Shown here: in pieces, positions 27,252-36,838 of the stretch | Layout of the letters: the number at the start of each line of letters is the position of its first letter | Position numbering within the stretch: the first letter of the stretch is position 1 | NCBI GenBank assembly: GCA_965247735.1 | Contig: CBDFHN010000002.1 | Span: forward strand, 2,108,001 to 2,172,000 | Direction: 5' to 3' | Length of the DNA: 64,000 nucleotides | Origin: JAOXRU01 sp965247735 | Lineage (GTDB): Bacteria > Bacteroidota > Bacteroidia > Flavobacteriales > Flavobacteriaceae | Notes under the pieces: model-generated | Databases searched by the model: none | The model's input: only the letters and a program-made list of their open reading frames with translations | Told to the model about the DNA's origin: nothing | Translations under genes and position numbers: made by a program

Positions 27252-30080
27252 ATGGCTGATAAAAAACGTTTATTTCTTCTAGATGCTTTTGCTTTAATTT
27301 TTAGAGGATACTATGCTTTTATAAAAAATCCAAGAATAAATTCGAAAGGCATGGATACCTCTGCAATTTTAGGGTTTACAAATTCGCTTTTGGATGTAAT
27401 CAAAAGAGAAAAACCAGATCTTTTGGCCGTTTGTTTTGACAGAGGCGGTAGTGTTGCCAGAAAAGAGGCTTTTCCTGAATATAAAGCCAATAGGGACGCA
27501 ACTCCTGATGCCATTAAAATTGCAGTTCCGTATATTGAAAAAATATTGGAAGCCATGAATATTCCTGTTGTTGTAAAGGCAGGTTTTGAAGCTGATGATA
27601 TTATAGGTACACTGGCCAAAAAAGCTGAAAAAGAAGGATATATTACTTATATGGTTACTCCGGATAAGGATTTTGCACAATTAGTTTCTGAAAATATTTT
27701 TATGCATCGTCCACCACGAATGGGGAATTCTTATGAAACATGGGGAATTCCAGAAATTCAAGAAAAATTTGGTGTGGAACGCCCAGAACAAGTTATTGAT
27801 TTTCTTGGAATGATGGGAGATGCTTCTGATAACATCCCTGGATTACCTGGTGTAGGTGAAAAAACTGCCAAAAAATTCTTAGCGCAGTATGGCTCTATGG
27901 AAAATTTACTAGCAAACACCCATGAGCTAAAAGGAAAAATGAAAGAAAAGATAGAAGCCAATAAAGAGCTTGGTTTGCTATCTAAAGAACTTGCTACCAT
28001 AATACTTGACGTTCCTGTAGAATTTCATGAAAAAGATTTTGAGCTAATTACTCCAGATATTGAAGCTGTAAAAACTATTTTTAACGATTTAGAATTTAGA
28101 AGACTATCGGATACTATTGCTAAAATATTTGGTCAAGAGACCGAAACGGCTGTTGCTAAAGAAAACAATACTTCTACAACTAAAAAACAAGCACCAAATG
28201 CCCAATTTGACCTTTTTGCCGCTCCTGGAACAGGAAATACTACCGAAGCTACTATAGCAAGCGGATACAAAACACTTGAAACTTCGCCACATATTTATCA
28301 ACTTGTAGACAGTCCATTTGCTAAAAAATTACTTTTAGAAAAACTACTCTTACAAAAAAGTGTCTGTTTTGACACCGAAACAACAAGCATAAACCCATTG
28401 CAAGCAGAATTGGTAGGAATAGCTTTTTCATGGGAAACAAATACTGGCTTTTATGTTCCGTTTCCTGAAGACCAAGAAGAAACGCTAGCACTATTACAAG
28501 AATTTGTTCCGTTTTTTGAAGCCGAAGAAATTGAAAAAATAGGTCATAATTTAAAATATGATATTAAAGTACTATCCAATTATGCTATAACTGTAAAAGG
28601 ACAGCTATTTGATACCATGATTGCTCATTATCTGATTAATCCAGATATGCGACATAATATGGATATTCTAGCAGAAACCTATCTTAACTATCAACCACAA
28701 CCCATTACAGATTTAATTGGTAAAAAAGGAAAGAATCAATTAACAATGAGATCGGTTGCACTAGACAAGCAAACCGAATATGCTGTGGAAGATGCTGATA
28801 TTACCCTTCAGCTTAAAAAACACTTTGAGAAGGAACTAGAGACTAACAACCTTAGCTCTCTTTTTTCTACCATAGAATTGCCGCTAGTAAATGTACTTTC
28901 GGATATGGAAATTGAAGGTATTAATGTAAATACTGAATTTCTAAATGAACTTTCTGTTACACTAACTAGTGATATTGAAGTTCTAGAAAAAGCAATCTAT
29001 GAGCAGGCAGATGAAGAATTCAACTTGGCTTCACCAAAGCAATTGGGAGTTGTTCTGTTTGAAAAAATGAAATTGGTTGACAAACCAAAAAAGACAAAAA
29101 CTGGGCAGTATTCTACCGCCGAGGATGTATTATCCTATCTCGCTAAGGATCATAAAATTATTGAAGATATTTTAGAATGGCGTTCTTATAAAAAACTATT
29201 GAGTACTTATGTAGATGCACTTCCAAACGAAGTAAATCCTAAAACCAATAGAATACACACCATTTATAGTCAGGCAGTTGCTGCAACAGGAAGATTAAGT
29301 AGTAATAACCCTAATCTCCAAAATATTCCAATCAGAACAGAGCGTGGAAGACAGGTACGTAAAGCTTTTATCCCTAGAAGCGAAGACTATACCTTATTAG
29401 CTGCCGATTATTCGCAAATAGAACTTCGGATCATTGCCGCTTTAAGTGAAGAAGAAACCATGATTAATGCTTTTAAAGAAGGACAAGATATTCATGCTGC
29501 AACCGCTGCAAAAGTATTTAATGTTCCTGTAGAAGAGGTTACTCGCGAACAACGTAGCAATGCCAAAACTGTAAATTTCGGAATTATTTACGGTGTTTCT
29601 GCCTTTGGATTGAGCAATCAAACCTCGCTAAGCAGAAGTGAAGCTAAAGAGCTCATAACCACATACTACGAAACCTATCCAAATCTAAAAAAATACATGG
29701 CAAGTCTTGTTGATTTTGCAAGAGATAATGGGTATGTAGAAACGGTACTAGGCAGAAGACGTTATCTTAAAGATATTAATTCTGGAAATGCCATTGTAAG
29801 AGGTGCAGCAGAACGTAATGCTGTAAATGCTCCTATACAAGGTAGTGCTGCTGATATTATAAAACTCGCTATGATTAATATTCATCAGAAACTAAAAGAC
29901 GGCAATTATAAAACAAAAATGCTGCTGCAAGTACATGATGAATTGGTTTTTGACACTTATAAACCTGAGTTAGAAGCCATAAAAACACTGGTAAAAACAG
30001 AAATGGAAAATGCCTATACCATGATAGTTCCTCTTGATGTAGAGCTTGACACTGGAGACAACTGGTTACAAGCACACTAA
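27252..30080 (+). CDS. polA: DNA polymerase I
   Basis: This 942-residue enzyme is full length and serves repair and Okazaki-fragment maturation. The 5'-3' exonuclease domain (about 1-290) has LFLLDAFALIFRGYYAF, FEADDIIGTLA, TPDKDFAQL and GLPGVGEKTA. A linker of low complexity follows (about 300-330). The 3'-5' exonuclease domain (about 350-520) keeps its acidic residues (FDTETTS, HNLKYDIKVL, YAVEDADIT), so proofreading is probably active. The polymerase domain has ATGRLSSNNPNLQNIP, motif A DYSQIELRI, motif B RSNAKTVNFGIIYG and motif C QVHDELVFD. The Crp-type regulator begins 15 bases after the stop. Confidence 0.97.
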   Translation: MADKKRLFLLDAFALIFRGYYAFIKNPRINSKGMDTSAILGFTNSLLDVIKREKPDLLAVCFDRGGSVARKEAFPEYKANRDATPDAIKIAVPYIEKILEAMNIPVVVKAGFEADDIIGTLAKKAEKEGYITYMVTPDKDFAQLVSENIFMHRPPRMGNSYETWGIPEIQEKFGVERPEQVIDFLGMMGDASDNIPGLPGVGEKTAKKFLAQYGSMENLLANTHELKGKMKEKIEANKELGLLSKELATIILDVPVEFHEKDFELITPDIEAVKTIFNDLEFRRLSDTIAKIFGQETETAVAKENNTSTTKKQAPNAQFDLFAAPGTGNTTEATIASGYKTLETSPHIYQLVDSPFAKKLLLEKLLLQKSVCFDTETTSINPLQAELVGIAFSWETNTGFYVPFPEDQEETLALLQEFVPFFEAEEIEKIGHNLKYDIKVLSNYAITVKGQLFDTMIAHYLINPDMRHNMDILAETYLNYQPQPITDLIGKKGKNQLTMRSVALDKQTEYAVEDADITLQLKKHFEKELETNNLSSLFSTIELPLVNVLSDMEIEGINVNTEFLNELSVTLTSDIEVLEKAIYEQADEEFNLASPKQLGVVLFEKMKLVDKPKKTKTGQYSTAEDVLSYLAKDHKIIEDILEWRSYKKLLSTYVDALPNEVNPKTNRIHTIYSQAVAATGRLSSNNPNLQNIPIRTERGRQVRKAFIPRSEDYTLLAADYSQIELRIIAALSEEETMINAFKEGQDIHAATAAKVFNVPVEEVTREQRSNAKTVNFGIIYGVSAFGLSNQTSLSRSEAKELITTYYETYPNLKKYMASLVDFARDNGYVETVLGRRRYLKDINSGNAIVRGAAERNAVNAPIQGSAADIIKLAMINIHQKLKDGNYKTKMLLQVHDELVFDTYKPELEAIKTLVKTEMENAYTMIVPLDVELDTGDNWLQAH

Positions 30081-30095
30081 AAAACATAAAAAAAA

Positions 30096-30662
30096 ATGAA
30101 CCCGATCAGAGCATTTATTGATAACATCACTCCAATGAATGCCACTGATTGGGATTTTTTTTCTTCGAAACTTCAAGAAAAACAATTTCCTAAAAAAAGT
30201 CGGCTTCTAAAAATTGGAAATATTGAAAATCACTTGTCTTTTATAAAAGAGGGCATTACTAGATTGTATATTCCAAAAGAAGAGAATGACCTTACTTTTG
30301 GTTTCGTCTTTAAAAACGAATTTATTACTGCTTACGATTCTTTTATTACACAAAGTCCAGCTACTTACGAAATTGAAGCACTAACAGACACTTCTGTATG
30401 GCAAATTTCTTATGAAGATCTGCAAGAAGTTTACCAGAAAACAGTTATTGGAAATACCATCGGCAGAAAAATGGCAGAACGTATGTTTCTAATCAAAGCA
30501 AAACGAGAATTAGCCTTGTTAAACAAAACTGCAGAAGAGCGTTATTTAGAGTTATTTACAGAGCGCCCTGAGTTGTTTAAAAAAATACCACTAAAGTACA
30601 TTGCCTCTTACATAGGTATTACCCCACAGGCATTAAGTAGGATTCGAAATAGAATTTCTTAA
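30096..30662 (+). CDS. Crp/Fnr family transcriptional regulator
   Basis: This 188-residue protein has a cyclic-nucleotide-binding-type beta barrel (about 20-115; LLKIGNIENHLSFIKEGITRLYI, FGFVFKNEFITAYDSF) and a short C-terminal winged-helix part (about 145-188; AEERYLELFTERPELFKKIP, ASYIGITPQALSRIRNRI as recognition helix). The layout is that of the many small Bacteroidota Crp-like regulators whose ligand is unknown; the phosphate-binding Arg-Ala signature of true CRP is not visible. It follows polA by 15 bases and precedes a DoxX-like gene that it may control. Confidence 0.88.
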   Translation: MNPIRAFIDNITPMNATDWDFFSSKLQEKQFPKKSRLLKIGNIENHLSFIKEGITRLYIPKEENDLTFGFVFKNEFITAYDSFITQSPATYEIEALTDTSVWQISYEDLQEVYQKTVIGNTIGRKMAERMFLIKAKRELALLNKTAEERYLELFTERPELFKKIPLKYIASYIGITPQALSRIRNRIS

Positions 30663-30724
30663 CCTAGGTTCATTGTATTGCATTGATTTTATATAGAATT
30701 TTGCTTTTCTAAAAATTGACGTTT

Positions 30725-31180
30725 ATGAAACCCCTTATTATATTATTGAGCACCTTTCTGATATCATTACTAATCATAAAAGTAACTAAAAAAGAATACG
30801 ATTTTGCCTTATCGGCACGAATTGCAATGTCCATTATGCTTGCATTTACCGCAATTGGTCATTTTGTATATACTAAAGGAATGACTTTGATGATTCCTAG
30901 TCCTATTCCTCTTAAACAAAGCATTATTTATTTCACTGGAATTATGGAAATTGTACTCGCTATTGGTTTATTATTCCCAAAATATCTGTTGATTTCTGGA
31001 AAACTTATTATCCTCTTCTTTATTCTACTTTTACCTGCTAATATTTATGCCGCTATAAATACTGTAAATTATCAAACCGCTACCTATGATGGTCCTGGTT
31101 TAATGTATTTATGGTTTAGAATACCTTTACAAATATTGTTTATTGTTTGGGTGTGGCTTTCTAGTGTAAGACTTGGCTGA
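30725..31180 (+). CDS. DoxX-like small integral membrane protein
   Basis: This 151-residue protein has four predicted membrane helices (about 2-18, 30-50, 62-85 or so, and 90-110, with a last hydrophobic stretch near 125-147). The sequence SARIAMSIMLAFTAIGHFVYTKGMTLMIP and YFTGIMEIVLAIGLLFPKY is the pattern of DoxX/DoxD-family proteins. Their role is unclear, though some take part in redox or thiosulfate metabolism. The start is the ATG at 30725; a TTG three codons upstream is less likely. Genes of this family often sit beside Crp-type regulators in flavobacteria, as here. No terminator separates it from the convergent gene 19 bases away. Confidence 0.75.
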   Translation: MKPLIILLSTFLISLLIIKVTKKEYDFALSARIAMSIMLAFTAIGHFVYTKGMTLMIPSPIPLKQSIIYFTGIMEIVLAIGLLFPKYLLISGKLIILFFILLLPANIYAAINTVNYQTATYDGPGLMYLWFRIPLQILFIVWVWLSSVRLG

Positions 31181-31199
31181 AGCAAACAAAATCTCCAAT

Positions 31200-31871
31200 T
31201 TAGTATGGATTCTCATCTCCAAAAAAATAGGTGAATGTTAGTGCTGTGTAACTATCTCTTCCTTTAATTTCTATTGCAGGAGATACAAATGGAGCTTTTC
31301 TATATGGATCGGTAACACCATAATAATATCTTAAATTACATCTTAACGTGCGGTATTCTGCACTAAGACCTACAGTAACAAACACATTTGCGGACAATTC
31401 ATCCTTTAAAGTATCAATTCTCATTGATTGAGGCGACATATATAACGGATCTAACACATAATCTCCTTTTGAATCATCAACCAACTTATAATCGTACAAA
31501 AATGAAAATGATGGCCCAACATTAACTCCAAACCTAAAATCATCAGTTATTAAATAACTATAATCATACACAAAATTAATATACGTACTTTCTAAATTAA
31601 ACTTTATATCCTCAGGTGCAGACAACTCATTTTCTCTACCTATAAACTTAACAAAATGCCTACTATAACCAAGCTCCATAAAAAACTCTGACCGTTCACT
31701 TATAAAAACAGACCCCATCCCTCCAAAAGTATAACCTATACCTGATTTAGCAAAAAGAAAATCTGCCTTGGTAATATAATTAGTAGCCCCTATAGTTACA
31801 CCAAAGCGCCCAGACTGAGCGAACAACGAACAAGACCACAAAACAACAATAACAATAAATAATTTCTTCAT
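31200..31871 (-). CDS. Outer membrane beta-barrel protein, function unknown
   Basis: This 223-residue protein has a signal peptide (1-18, ending LFAQ) and alternating amphipathic strands rich in aromatic residues, ending FTYFFGDENPY. The strands GRFGVTIGATNYI, FFMELGYSRHFVKFIG, FRFGVNVGPSFSFLYDY and SAEYRTLRCNLRYYYG fit an 8- to 10-strand porin-like barrel of the kind annotated as outer membrane beta-barrel or PorT-like. Nothing points to a substrate. It is divergent from the next gene, with overlapping promoters between them. Confidence 0.75.
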   Translation of the reverse strand: MKKLFIVIVVLWSCSLFAQSGRFGVTIGATNYITKADFLFAKSGIGYTFGGMGSVFISERSEFFMELGYSRHFVKFIGRENELSAPEDIKFNLESTYINFVYDYSYLITDDFRFGVNVGPSFSFLYDYKLVDDSKGDYVLDPLYMSPQSMRIDTLKDELSANVFVTVGLSAEYRTLRCNLRYYYGVTDPYRKAPFVSPAIEIKGRDSYTALTFTYFFGDENPY

Positions 31872-31884
31872 AAATAAAAAGATG

Positions 31885-31913
31885 CAAATATAGAATATTA
31901 CTATCTTTGCAAA
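31885..31913. promoter_or_regulatory. Overlapping divergent promoters
   Basis: Minus strand: TTTG (31910-31913), 17 bases, TATATTTG (31885-31892). Plus strand: TATCTTTG (31902-31909), 15 bases before the ATG of the lipoprotein gene. The plus -7 box lies inside the minus promoter, so the two would compete. Confidence 0.6.
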
Positions 31914-31923
31914 AAATTTAACA

Positions 31924-32697
31924 ATGAAAATCGCTTTTTATTTATTTTTAACGACTCTATTCGTTGGATGTACTGTTGAAAATATTAATTACACCGCTCC
32001 AATTATGACCACCTTAGAACCTGAAAAGGTTTTAACAAACTCTGCCATACTTGGAGGATCTGCACTAAGCGAAGGTGGTAAAAACATAAGTGAATACGGA
32101 ATTGTTTGGAGCAATCAAAACCCTCCAACAATAAATCACCACAAAATCATTGAAGGAGAACGCTTAGGTTCTTTCCGAAAAAACCATCAAATATTTGAAG
32201 CAAACAGCACCTATTACTACAGTTCTTATGGCAAGAATGAAATTGGAGTCGGTTATGGGACTGTATACGAATTTACAACTTCAGAAGAAGCCCCATGTAA
32301 CACAACTCCAAACGCAATCTCTACAAGAATAGAAAATCTACAAATTAGCTATGTATCTAGTAATAAAAATGTTTATCGTGGTAATTTAGAAATCGAAACC
32401 AACAGCCCATATTCTTATACTCATATTTTTGTAAACTTCAACGAAGCTTCTGGTCTACTCCCAGAAAGCGGTGTATACAAAACCGTAAGTAACTTTGAAC
32501 TGAATCGCTCAATACAAGAAGTCTACGTACAACTTTTTACCCGAAAACCAGGTCAATTTGGCTCGTCCTATATTCTAGCAAATTTAGATCAAAAAGTTTA
32601 TGTTAAGAACGAAAATGATATTCTAACTATTATTTTTTGTGATTTCAGAATAGACAATGACATAACTCTTAATGGTGAATTCACCTATACCCCATAA
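31924..32697 (+). CDS. Lipoprotein with fibronectin-like segment, function unknown
   Basis: This 257-residue protein has a lipobox LFVGC with Cys16. Residues about 25-125 read as a fibronectin type III-like domain found in many Bacteroidota lipoproteins (LEPEKVLTNSAILGGSALSEGGKNISEYGIVWS, then NSTYYYSSYGKNEIGVGYGTVYEFTTS). The remaining half (about 130-257) is beta-rich with no family I recognise. The start codon lies 15 bases after a TATCTTTG box, so the mRNA leader would be about 10 bases or less. Probably on the outer membrane. Confidence 0.7.
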   Translation: MKIAFYLFLTTLFVGCTVENINYTAPIMTTLEPEKVLTNSAILGGSALSEGGKNISEYGIVWSNQNPPTINHHKIIEGERLGSFRKNHQIFEANSTYYYSSYGKNEIGVGYGTVYEFTTSEEAPCNTTPNAISTRIENLQISYVSSNKNVYRGNLEIETNSPYSYTHIFVNFNEASGLLPESGVYKTVSNFELNRSIQEVYVQLFTRKPGQFGSSYILANLDQKVYVKNENDILTIIFCDFRIDNDITLNGEFTYTP

Positions 32698-32765
32698 CTA
32701 ACACAACAATACCGTTTACCCCCAACCCCATCCTTATTAATAATCACCTATAAATACAAAACGTT

Positions 32766-33788
32766 ATGAACAACAAAATTACTTTTTTGGCATTCTTACT
32801 ACTCTCTTCCCTATCTTTTGCACAAGTGAATGTAGGAAAAGGAAGATCCTGGGGAAACCTATGGGTTTCTTCTCATAAAACAGGAAAATTTGAGGAAATT
32901 AAAAAAAATGAATCCATTTTTGTGATGCCTTCTAAATTTGATCCTAATGAATTGGAAGAAATTATTGAGGAAATATGGACAGTAAATAAAATCTCTTTTA
33001 TCACTCAGGATGAATTTGATGAGAATAAAAAATCGTATTTAAGCTCTGGAAAAATCATAATTCAACCTATAGATAGAGTTTATTCCAAAAAGAAAAAAGG
33101 AGGACCAATGCAATACCATGGTTTTACTACTGTTGGAGCTTTTATTTTTATAAAATTCAATATTTCTACTTTCAGCGATGTAAAAACTACAAAAAGAGGG
33201 AAACTAAAATATGATGTACATAATATTGCTGAAATTTTCTTTACTCCAAACATTAGATACCGATCTGACATAGCAGTTTCAGCTGGAGGGAAAATGAGAA
33301 TAGGAAACTTTAAGAAAATTAATGAGAAATATGGAGAAACTGCTGGTTTTTACAACTATGACCTAGGCTATATCAAAAACTATTTTCAAGAACTGAACAA
33401 CAGACTTAAAAACAGCCAGAATTTAAAAATAGAAGATGGTATTCTAAAAAAGGAAAAACTAAAAAAATTAAAAAGCAATACATTATATGCTCCAGAATGG
33501 ATTCTAAAAAAATATAATGCAATGGCCGCTACTTATGGAAAAACCAGAACCAAAGAAGAGCTTTTTGAAAAATACACACACAAATATGAAGTGTTGAGTA
33601 ATGATGAGATTGATACAAAAATCATTAACGGTGATGATTTTTATTATTTGATGCACACTCAGTTTAATCAGAAAAAAATAATTTCAATTATTCATAGTAC
33701 TACTGGAGAAATTATCTATCTGGAAGAAGATGGTTCTTATAATATAAAAAGTAGCGACCTTAAAAAGATAAGCAAATACATTAAATAA
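32766..33788 (+). CDS. Secreted protein of unknown function
   Basis: This 340-residue protein has a signal peptide (1-19, ending SFAQ) and no recognised domain. It is lysine-rich (many KK pairs) and has a segment FIKFNISTFSDVKTTKRGKLKYDVHNIAEIFFTPNI that could be beta structure. A helical region follows (about 200-270; YIKNYFQELNNRLKN, EGILKKEKLKKLK). Only one cysteine-free soluble body is seen and there is no barrel. It follows the lipoprotein gene by 68 bases on the same strand and ends at a strong terminator, so the two are probably co-transcribed. I do not assign a role. Confidence 0.6.
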   Translation: MNNKITFLAFLLLSSLSFAQVNVGKGRSWGNLWVSSHKTGKFEEIKKNESIFVMPSKFDPNELEEIIEEIWTVNKISFITQDEFDENKKSYLSSGKIIIQPIDRVYSKKKKGGPMQYHGFTTVGAFIFIKFNISTFSDVKTTKRGKLKYDVHNIAEIFFTPNIRYRSDIAVSAGGKMRIGNFKKINEKYGETAGFYNYDLGYIKNYFQELNNRLKNSQNLKIEDGILKKEKLKKLKSNTLYAPEWILKKYNAMAATYGKTRTKEELFEKYTHKYEVLSNDEIDTKIINGDDFYYLMHTQFNQKKIISIIHSTTGEIIYLEEDGSYNIKSSDLKKISKYIK

Positions 33789-33799
33789 ATCTCCAACAA

Positions 33800-33845
33800 A
33801 ATAACAAAGGCTAAAACTCTTTCCAGAGTTTTAGCCTTTGTTATT
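33800..33845. terminator. Bidirectional terminator
   Basis: A perfect 21-bp stem (33800-33820 with 33825-33845) has a 4-base loop between the convergent secreted-protein gene and the DUF5916 gene. The T tracts are short on both sides. Confidence 0.8.
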
Positions 33846-33858
33846 CACTATAACTGTT

Positions 33859-36519
33859 TTACAACATAAACCTATATGTAGCTTTTATTAAAAAGATATT
33901 ATGAGCTGTTTGTCCAAATACATTATCACCTAAACTTGAAAACAATTCATCATTAACATTACCACTTGTTGATACGCCTTGTGACCAAACCAAATAGATT
34001 TCTGATCCTGGAATATATTCCCATCTTGCTACCAAATTTGAAGTAAACTCAATAGCTGAAAAATCAGGATTTCCAAAAGAATAATCAATAACATTATCTC
34101 TGTTTTCATCTACCTCATAAATATCATCTGCACTATTAAATGCAATTTGATTAGCACCATATTCCTGAAAACGATCTGTAAACTGTGCTGCTTTTGAATC
34201 GGTTATATACTTAAAATTAGAATACTTCCCAGTAGCAATAAAAGGCTGTCCATAATACTGTATCGTTAATGTTGGTGTAATGGTATAATTAAGGCGAATA
34301 GACATGCTAAATGTCTCTTGATCTAAACTAGAATTAACATAGCGCGTCCCCCCATTATAATCCGTATTATTTACATATTGCAATTTTGTATCTCTTTTAT
34401 TATAAGATGGCCTTACTGAAATATTAAAGGCATCAAAAGGAACATACTTAATCCCTAAGGCAAATCTATAGCGTGAATTAGAGTCATGTTGACCTCCGCC
34501 GCCGCCATAGTTAAGATTAAACTGTACTTTTTTACGTTGATCTGTTCCTATATATCCCCAAAAATTATATCCATCTGCTAATCGCAATTGTGGCCCACCT
34601 CTTAATGCCGAATCACTAAATTGTACTGGCTCATAAGTAAACCCTATCCCTGTTCTCCAATAATTTTTGAATTCTGCATGTGTATTGGTATTAAATGCCA
34701 TATAAGTATGATCACCAGCAAAATTAAATGATGCCCAATGATTATAGTTCACTCTGTAACTTCTAAAAATAGAAAAAGGCTTTCTAATTTGATATCCTGC
34801 CCAACCATAGTATGTAATATCATCTGCATTTCGCTGAAAACCAACATCATTAAGTTCCAAGCCTGGGGAACGCCAAGTAACACCAGTTTCGAAATTGAAA
34901 TGCTTACCTCCTGATTTTCCTATTTGTAAATTACCGCCATGTCCTGATAATGATGTTTTATTTTCATCCACCGATAAATGATCAGCATCTACCCTTTGAA
35001 AAAGTCTACGGTGACTTTTTTGTGCAATTTCAATCGCTTCTTTACTACCTTCTATTTTACTTCCAATAATATTACCTGCAATAAACCAGCTTCTATTTTT
35101 CCATTGGTGTTTAAAATCTAGACCTCCACTATATGCTGCTTTTCTTAAAAAATCTAAACTATCGGTAAGTCGTCTATTAGTAGCAGTAACAATTCCTCCA
35201 ATAAAAGAATTGCTTTTATTAAAATCTTTTTGAACTCTGGTGATTAAGTAATTTGTTAATGGTTCGGCAAGCTCTTCTCTCCTATCTCCAGTATTTTCAT
35301 CAGCAATCTCGGTATACATCTCTCCAGTAACACTTTCTAAAAGCCCTATAGACCAGCCATCTTTAGTTTTTCCAGAAAACTTAGCTGCTCCAAGAATGGT
35401 TGTATTTACAGGTTGATCTTTGTATTCCCCATCTGAGGTATAAGGTCTGTGTTGTGGGCTTCGACCTATACGCCTCGAATAAAAAAGATTATCACGACCA
35501 TAAGGACCACCAGCTTCAGATTTAGTTACCCTATAGTCAAAAATATTTTTGTTCTCTACAAAAAATGGTCGTTGTTCTTCAAAAAATACCTGAAAACCAT
35601 CTAAAGCAATAACTGAAGGATCAGCTTCAACCTGTCCAAAATCTGGATTAACAGTAAAATCTAGGGTTAAATTATTAGTGATTCCTATTTTACCATCAAG
35701 TCCTACACTTATATCACTACTTTTACCAGTTGCAAAAGGATTTCCATCTTCTTTTTCAAACGTTTCTGTTTTTGCAACTACATAGGGCTGCAATTCTAGC
35801 TGCTTCTGAGGCTTTACATTTTTAATTCCATGCAACTCCCCTAAATTACTTACCCAACCAGCTAATTCTCTTGGAACCCTTTGCCATAAAGAGCGTTCTT
35901 CTATCCTAAAATCTCTCCTATTTACCTGAAAACCCCAAACTTGCTCTACACTTTCACTAAAACGCAATTGTGTAAATGGTATTTTTAATTCTGCTGTCCA
36001 ACCTTCACTATCTACAGCTGACTTTGCATTCCAAATAGGATTCCAACTCGGATCCCAGTTTCTTCCATTTTGAGAAATAAACTCATCTCCCTTAACACCA
36101 GCAGCTGTAATATTAAAAGAAAAGGCTGTTCTCAGATCGTGGTAACTATCAATATTTATTTCTACCCAATCCCCTTCAAAACCATCTCTACGAGACATCC
36201 GTTTTACAATTTTATCTGGTTCATTATCATAACATCTAACTGCTATATATAAGTTGCCTTCGTCGTATAACACTTTAAATTTTGTTTTTTGGGTAGGTGC
36301 CTTGCCTTCATCTGGTTGCCATTGTGTAAAATCTCCTGACCATGGTACAGCATTCCAAGCAGCATCATCTATATTTCCATCAATTGTAACACTCTCTGCT
36401 GTACTAATTTCTTTTGTTGTATAAACTCTTTTTTCTAAAGGTTCCTTTTCTTGAGCTGTACTAAAAAAACTTACTATTGAAATTCCTACTACGACTAATC
36501 CTTTAAAAGATGCTCTCAT
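33859..36519 (-). CDS. DUF5916 protein with N-terminal CBM9-like domain
   Basis: This 886-residue exported protein has a signal peptide (MRASFKGLVVVGISIVSFFSTAQ). A family 9 carbohydrate-binding-like domain (about 30-200) is visible in TIDGNIDDAAWNAVPW, LYIAVRCYDNEPDKIV and GDWVEINIDSYHD. The long DUF5916 region follows and looks like an outer-membrane barrel (PDFGQVEADPSVI, FEEQRPFFVENKNIF, FYSRRIGR; ending LIKATYRFML). I moved the start to the ATG at 36519, 13 codons in, because it opens directly into the signal peptide. Proteins of this type are common in Bacteroidota; their substrate is not established. Single-gene unit. Confidence 0.85.
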   Translation of the reverse strand: MRASFKGLVVVGISIVSFFSTAQEKEPLEKRVYTTKEISTAESVTIDGNIDDAAWNAVPWSGDFTQWQPDEGKAPTQKTKFKVLYDEGNLYIAVRCYDNEPDKIVKRMSRRDGFEGDWVEINIDSYHDLRTAFSFNITAAGVKGDEFISQNGRNWDPSWNPIWNAKSAVDSEGWTAELKIPFTQLRFSESVEQVWGFQVNRRDFRIEERSLWQRVPRELAGWVSNLGELHGIKNVKPQKQLELQPYVVAKTETFEKEDGNPFATGKSSDISVGLDGKIGITNNLTLDFTVNPDFGQVEADPSVIALDGFQVFFEEQRPFFVENKNIFDYRVTKSEAGGPYGRDNLFYSRRIGRSPQHRPYTSDGEYKDQPVNTTILGAAKFSGKTKDGWSIGLLESVTGEMYTEIADENTGDRREELAEPLTNYLITRVQKDFNKSNSFIGGIVTATNRRLTDSLDFLRKAAYSGGLDFKHQWKNRSWFIAGNIIGSKIEGSKEAIEIAQKSHRRLFQRVDADHLSVDENKTSLSGHGGNLQIGKSGGKHFNFETGVTWRSPGLELNDVGFQRNADDITYYGWAGYQIRKPFSIFRSYRVNYNHWASFNFAGDHTYMAFNTNTHAEFKNYWRTGIGFTYEPVQFSDSALRGGPQLRLADGYNFWGYIGTDQRKKVQFNLNYGGGGGQHDSNSRYRFALGIKYVPFDAFNISVRPSYNKRDTKLQYVNNTDYNGGTRYVNSSLDQETFSMSIRLNYTITPTLTIQYYGQPFIATGKYSNFKYITDSKAAQFTDRFQEYGANQIAFNSADDIYEVDENRDNVIDYSFGNPDFSAIEFTSNLVARWEYIPGSEIYLVWSQGVSTSGNVNDELFSSLGDNVFGQTAHNIFLIKATYRFML

Positions 36520-36761
36520 TTGTGCTGGTTGTTTTAATAAAAACCTAAAAAAAATCACTTTGTGACACTTTTATATTAATTTTAAGATTTTTTTAACACA
36601 AAACAAATCTGTTTTAAACTTTTAATGGGATTAAGTGAGTGTTTTAAACTTTAAGGCAAACAAAAGCCGTTAACAAGTTACACCATTGTTAATAAAATAA
36701 TTTATTTTTACAGCTAAGAATTAACAGCATCTTAATGATACTCAACAAATAGTCAGGAATA

Positions 36762-36792
36762 TTTGTTATTATATTTAATAGTTGTACATTTG
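36762..36792 (+). promoter_or_regulatory. Promoter of the rplM-rpsI operon
   Basis: TTTG (36762-36765), 19 bases, TACATTTG (36785-36792): an exact consensus. The short leader that follows contains a small CCCT/AGGG hairpin (36796-36808). Confidence 0.88.
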
Positions 36793-36838
36793 CACCCCTT
36801 TATTAGGGAATGGAATGTTTAATTAATAAATAATTAGT

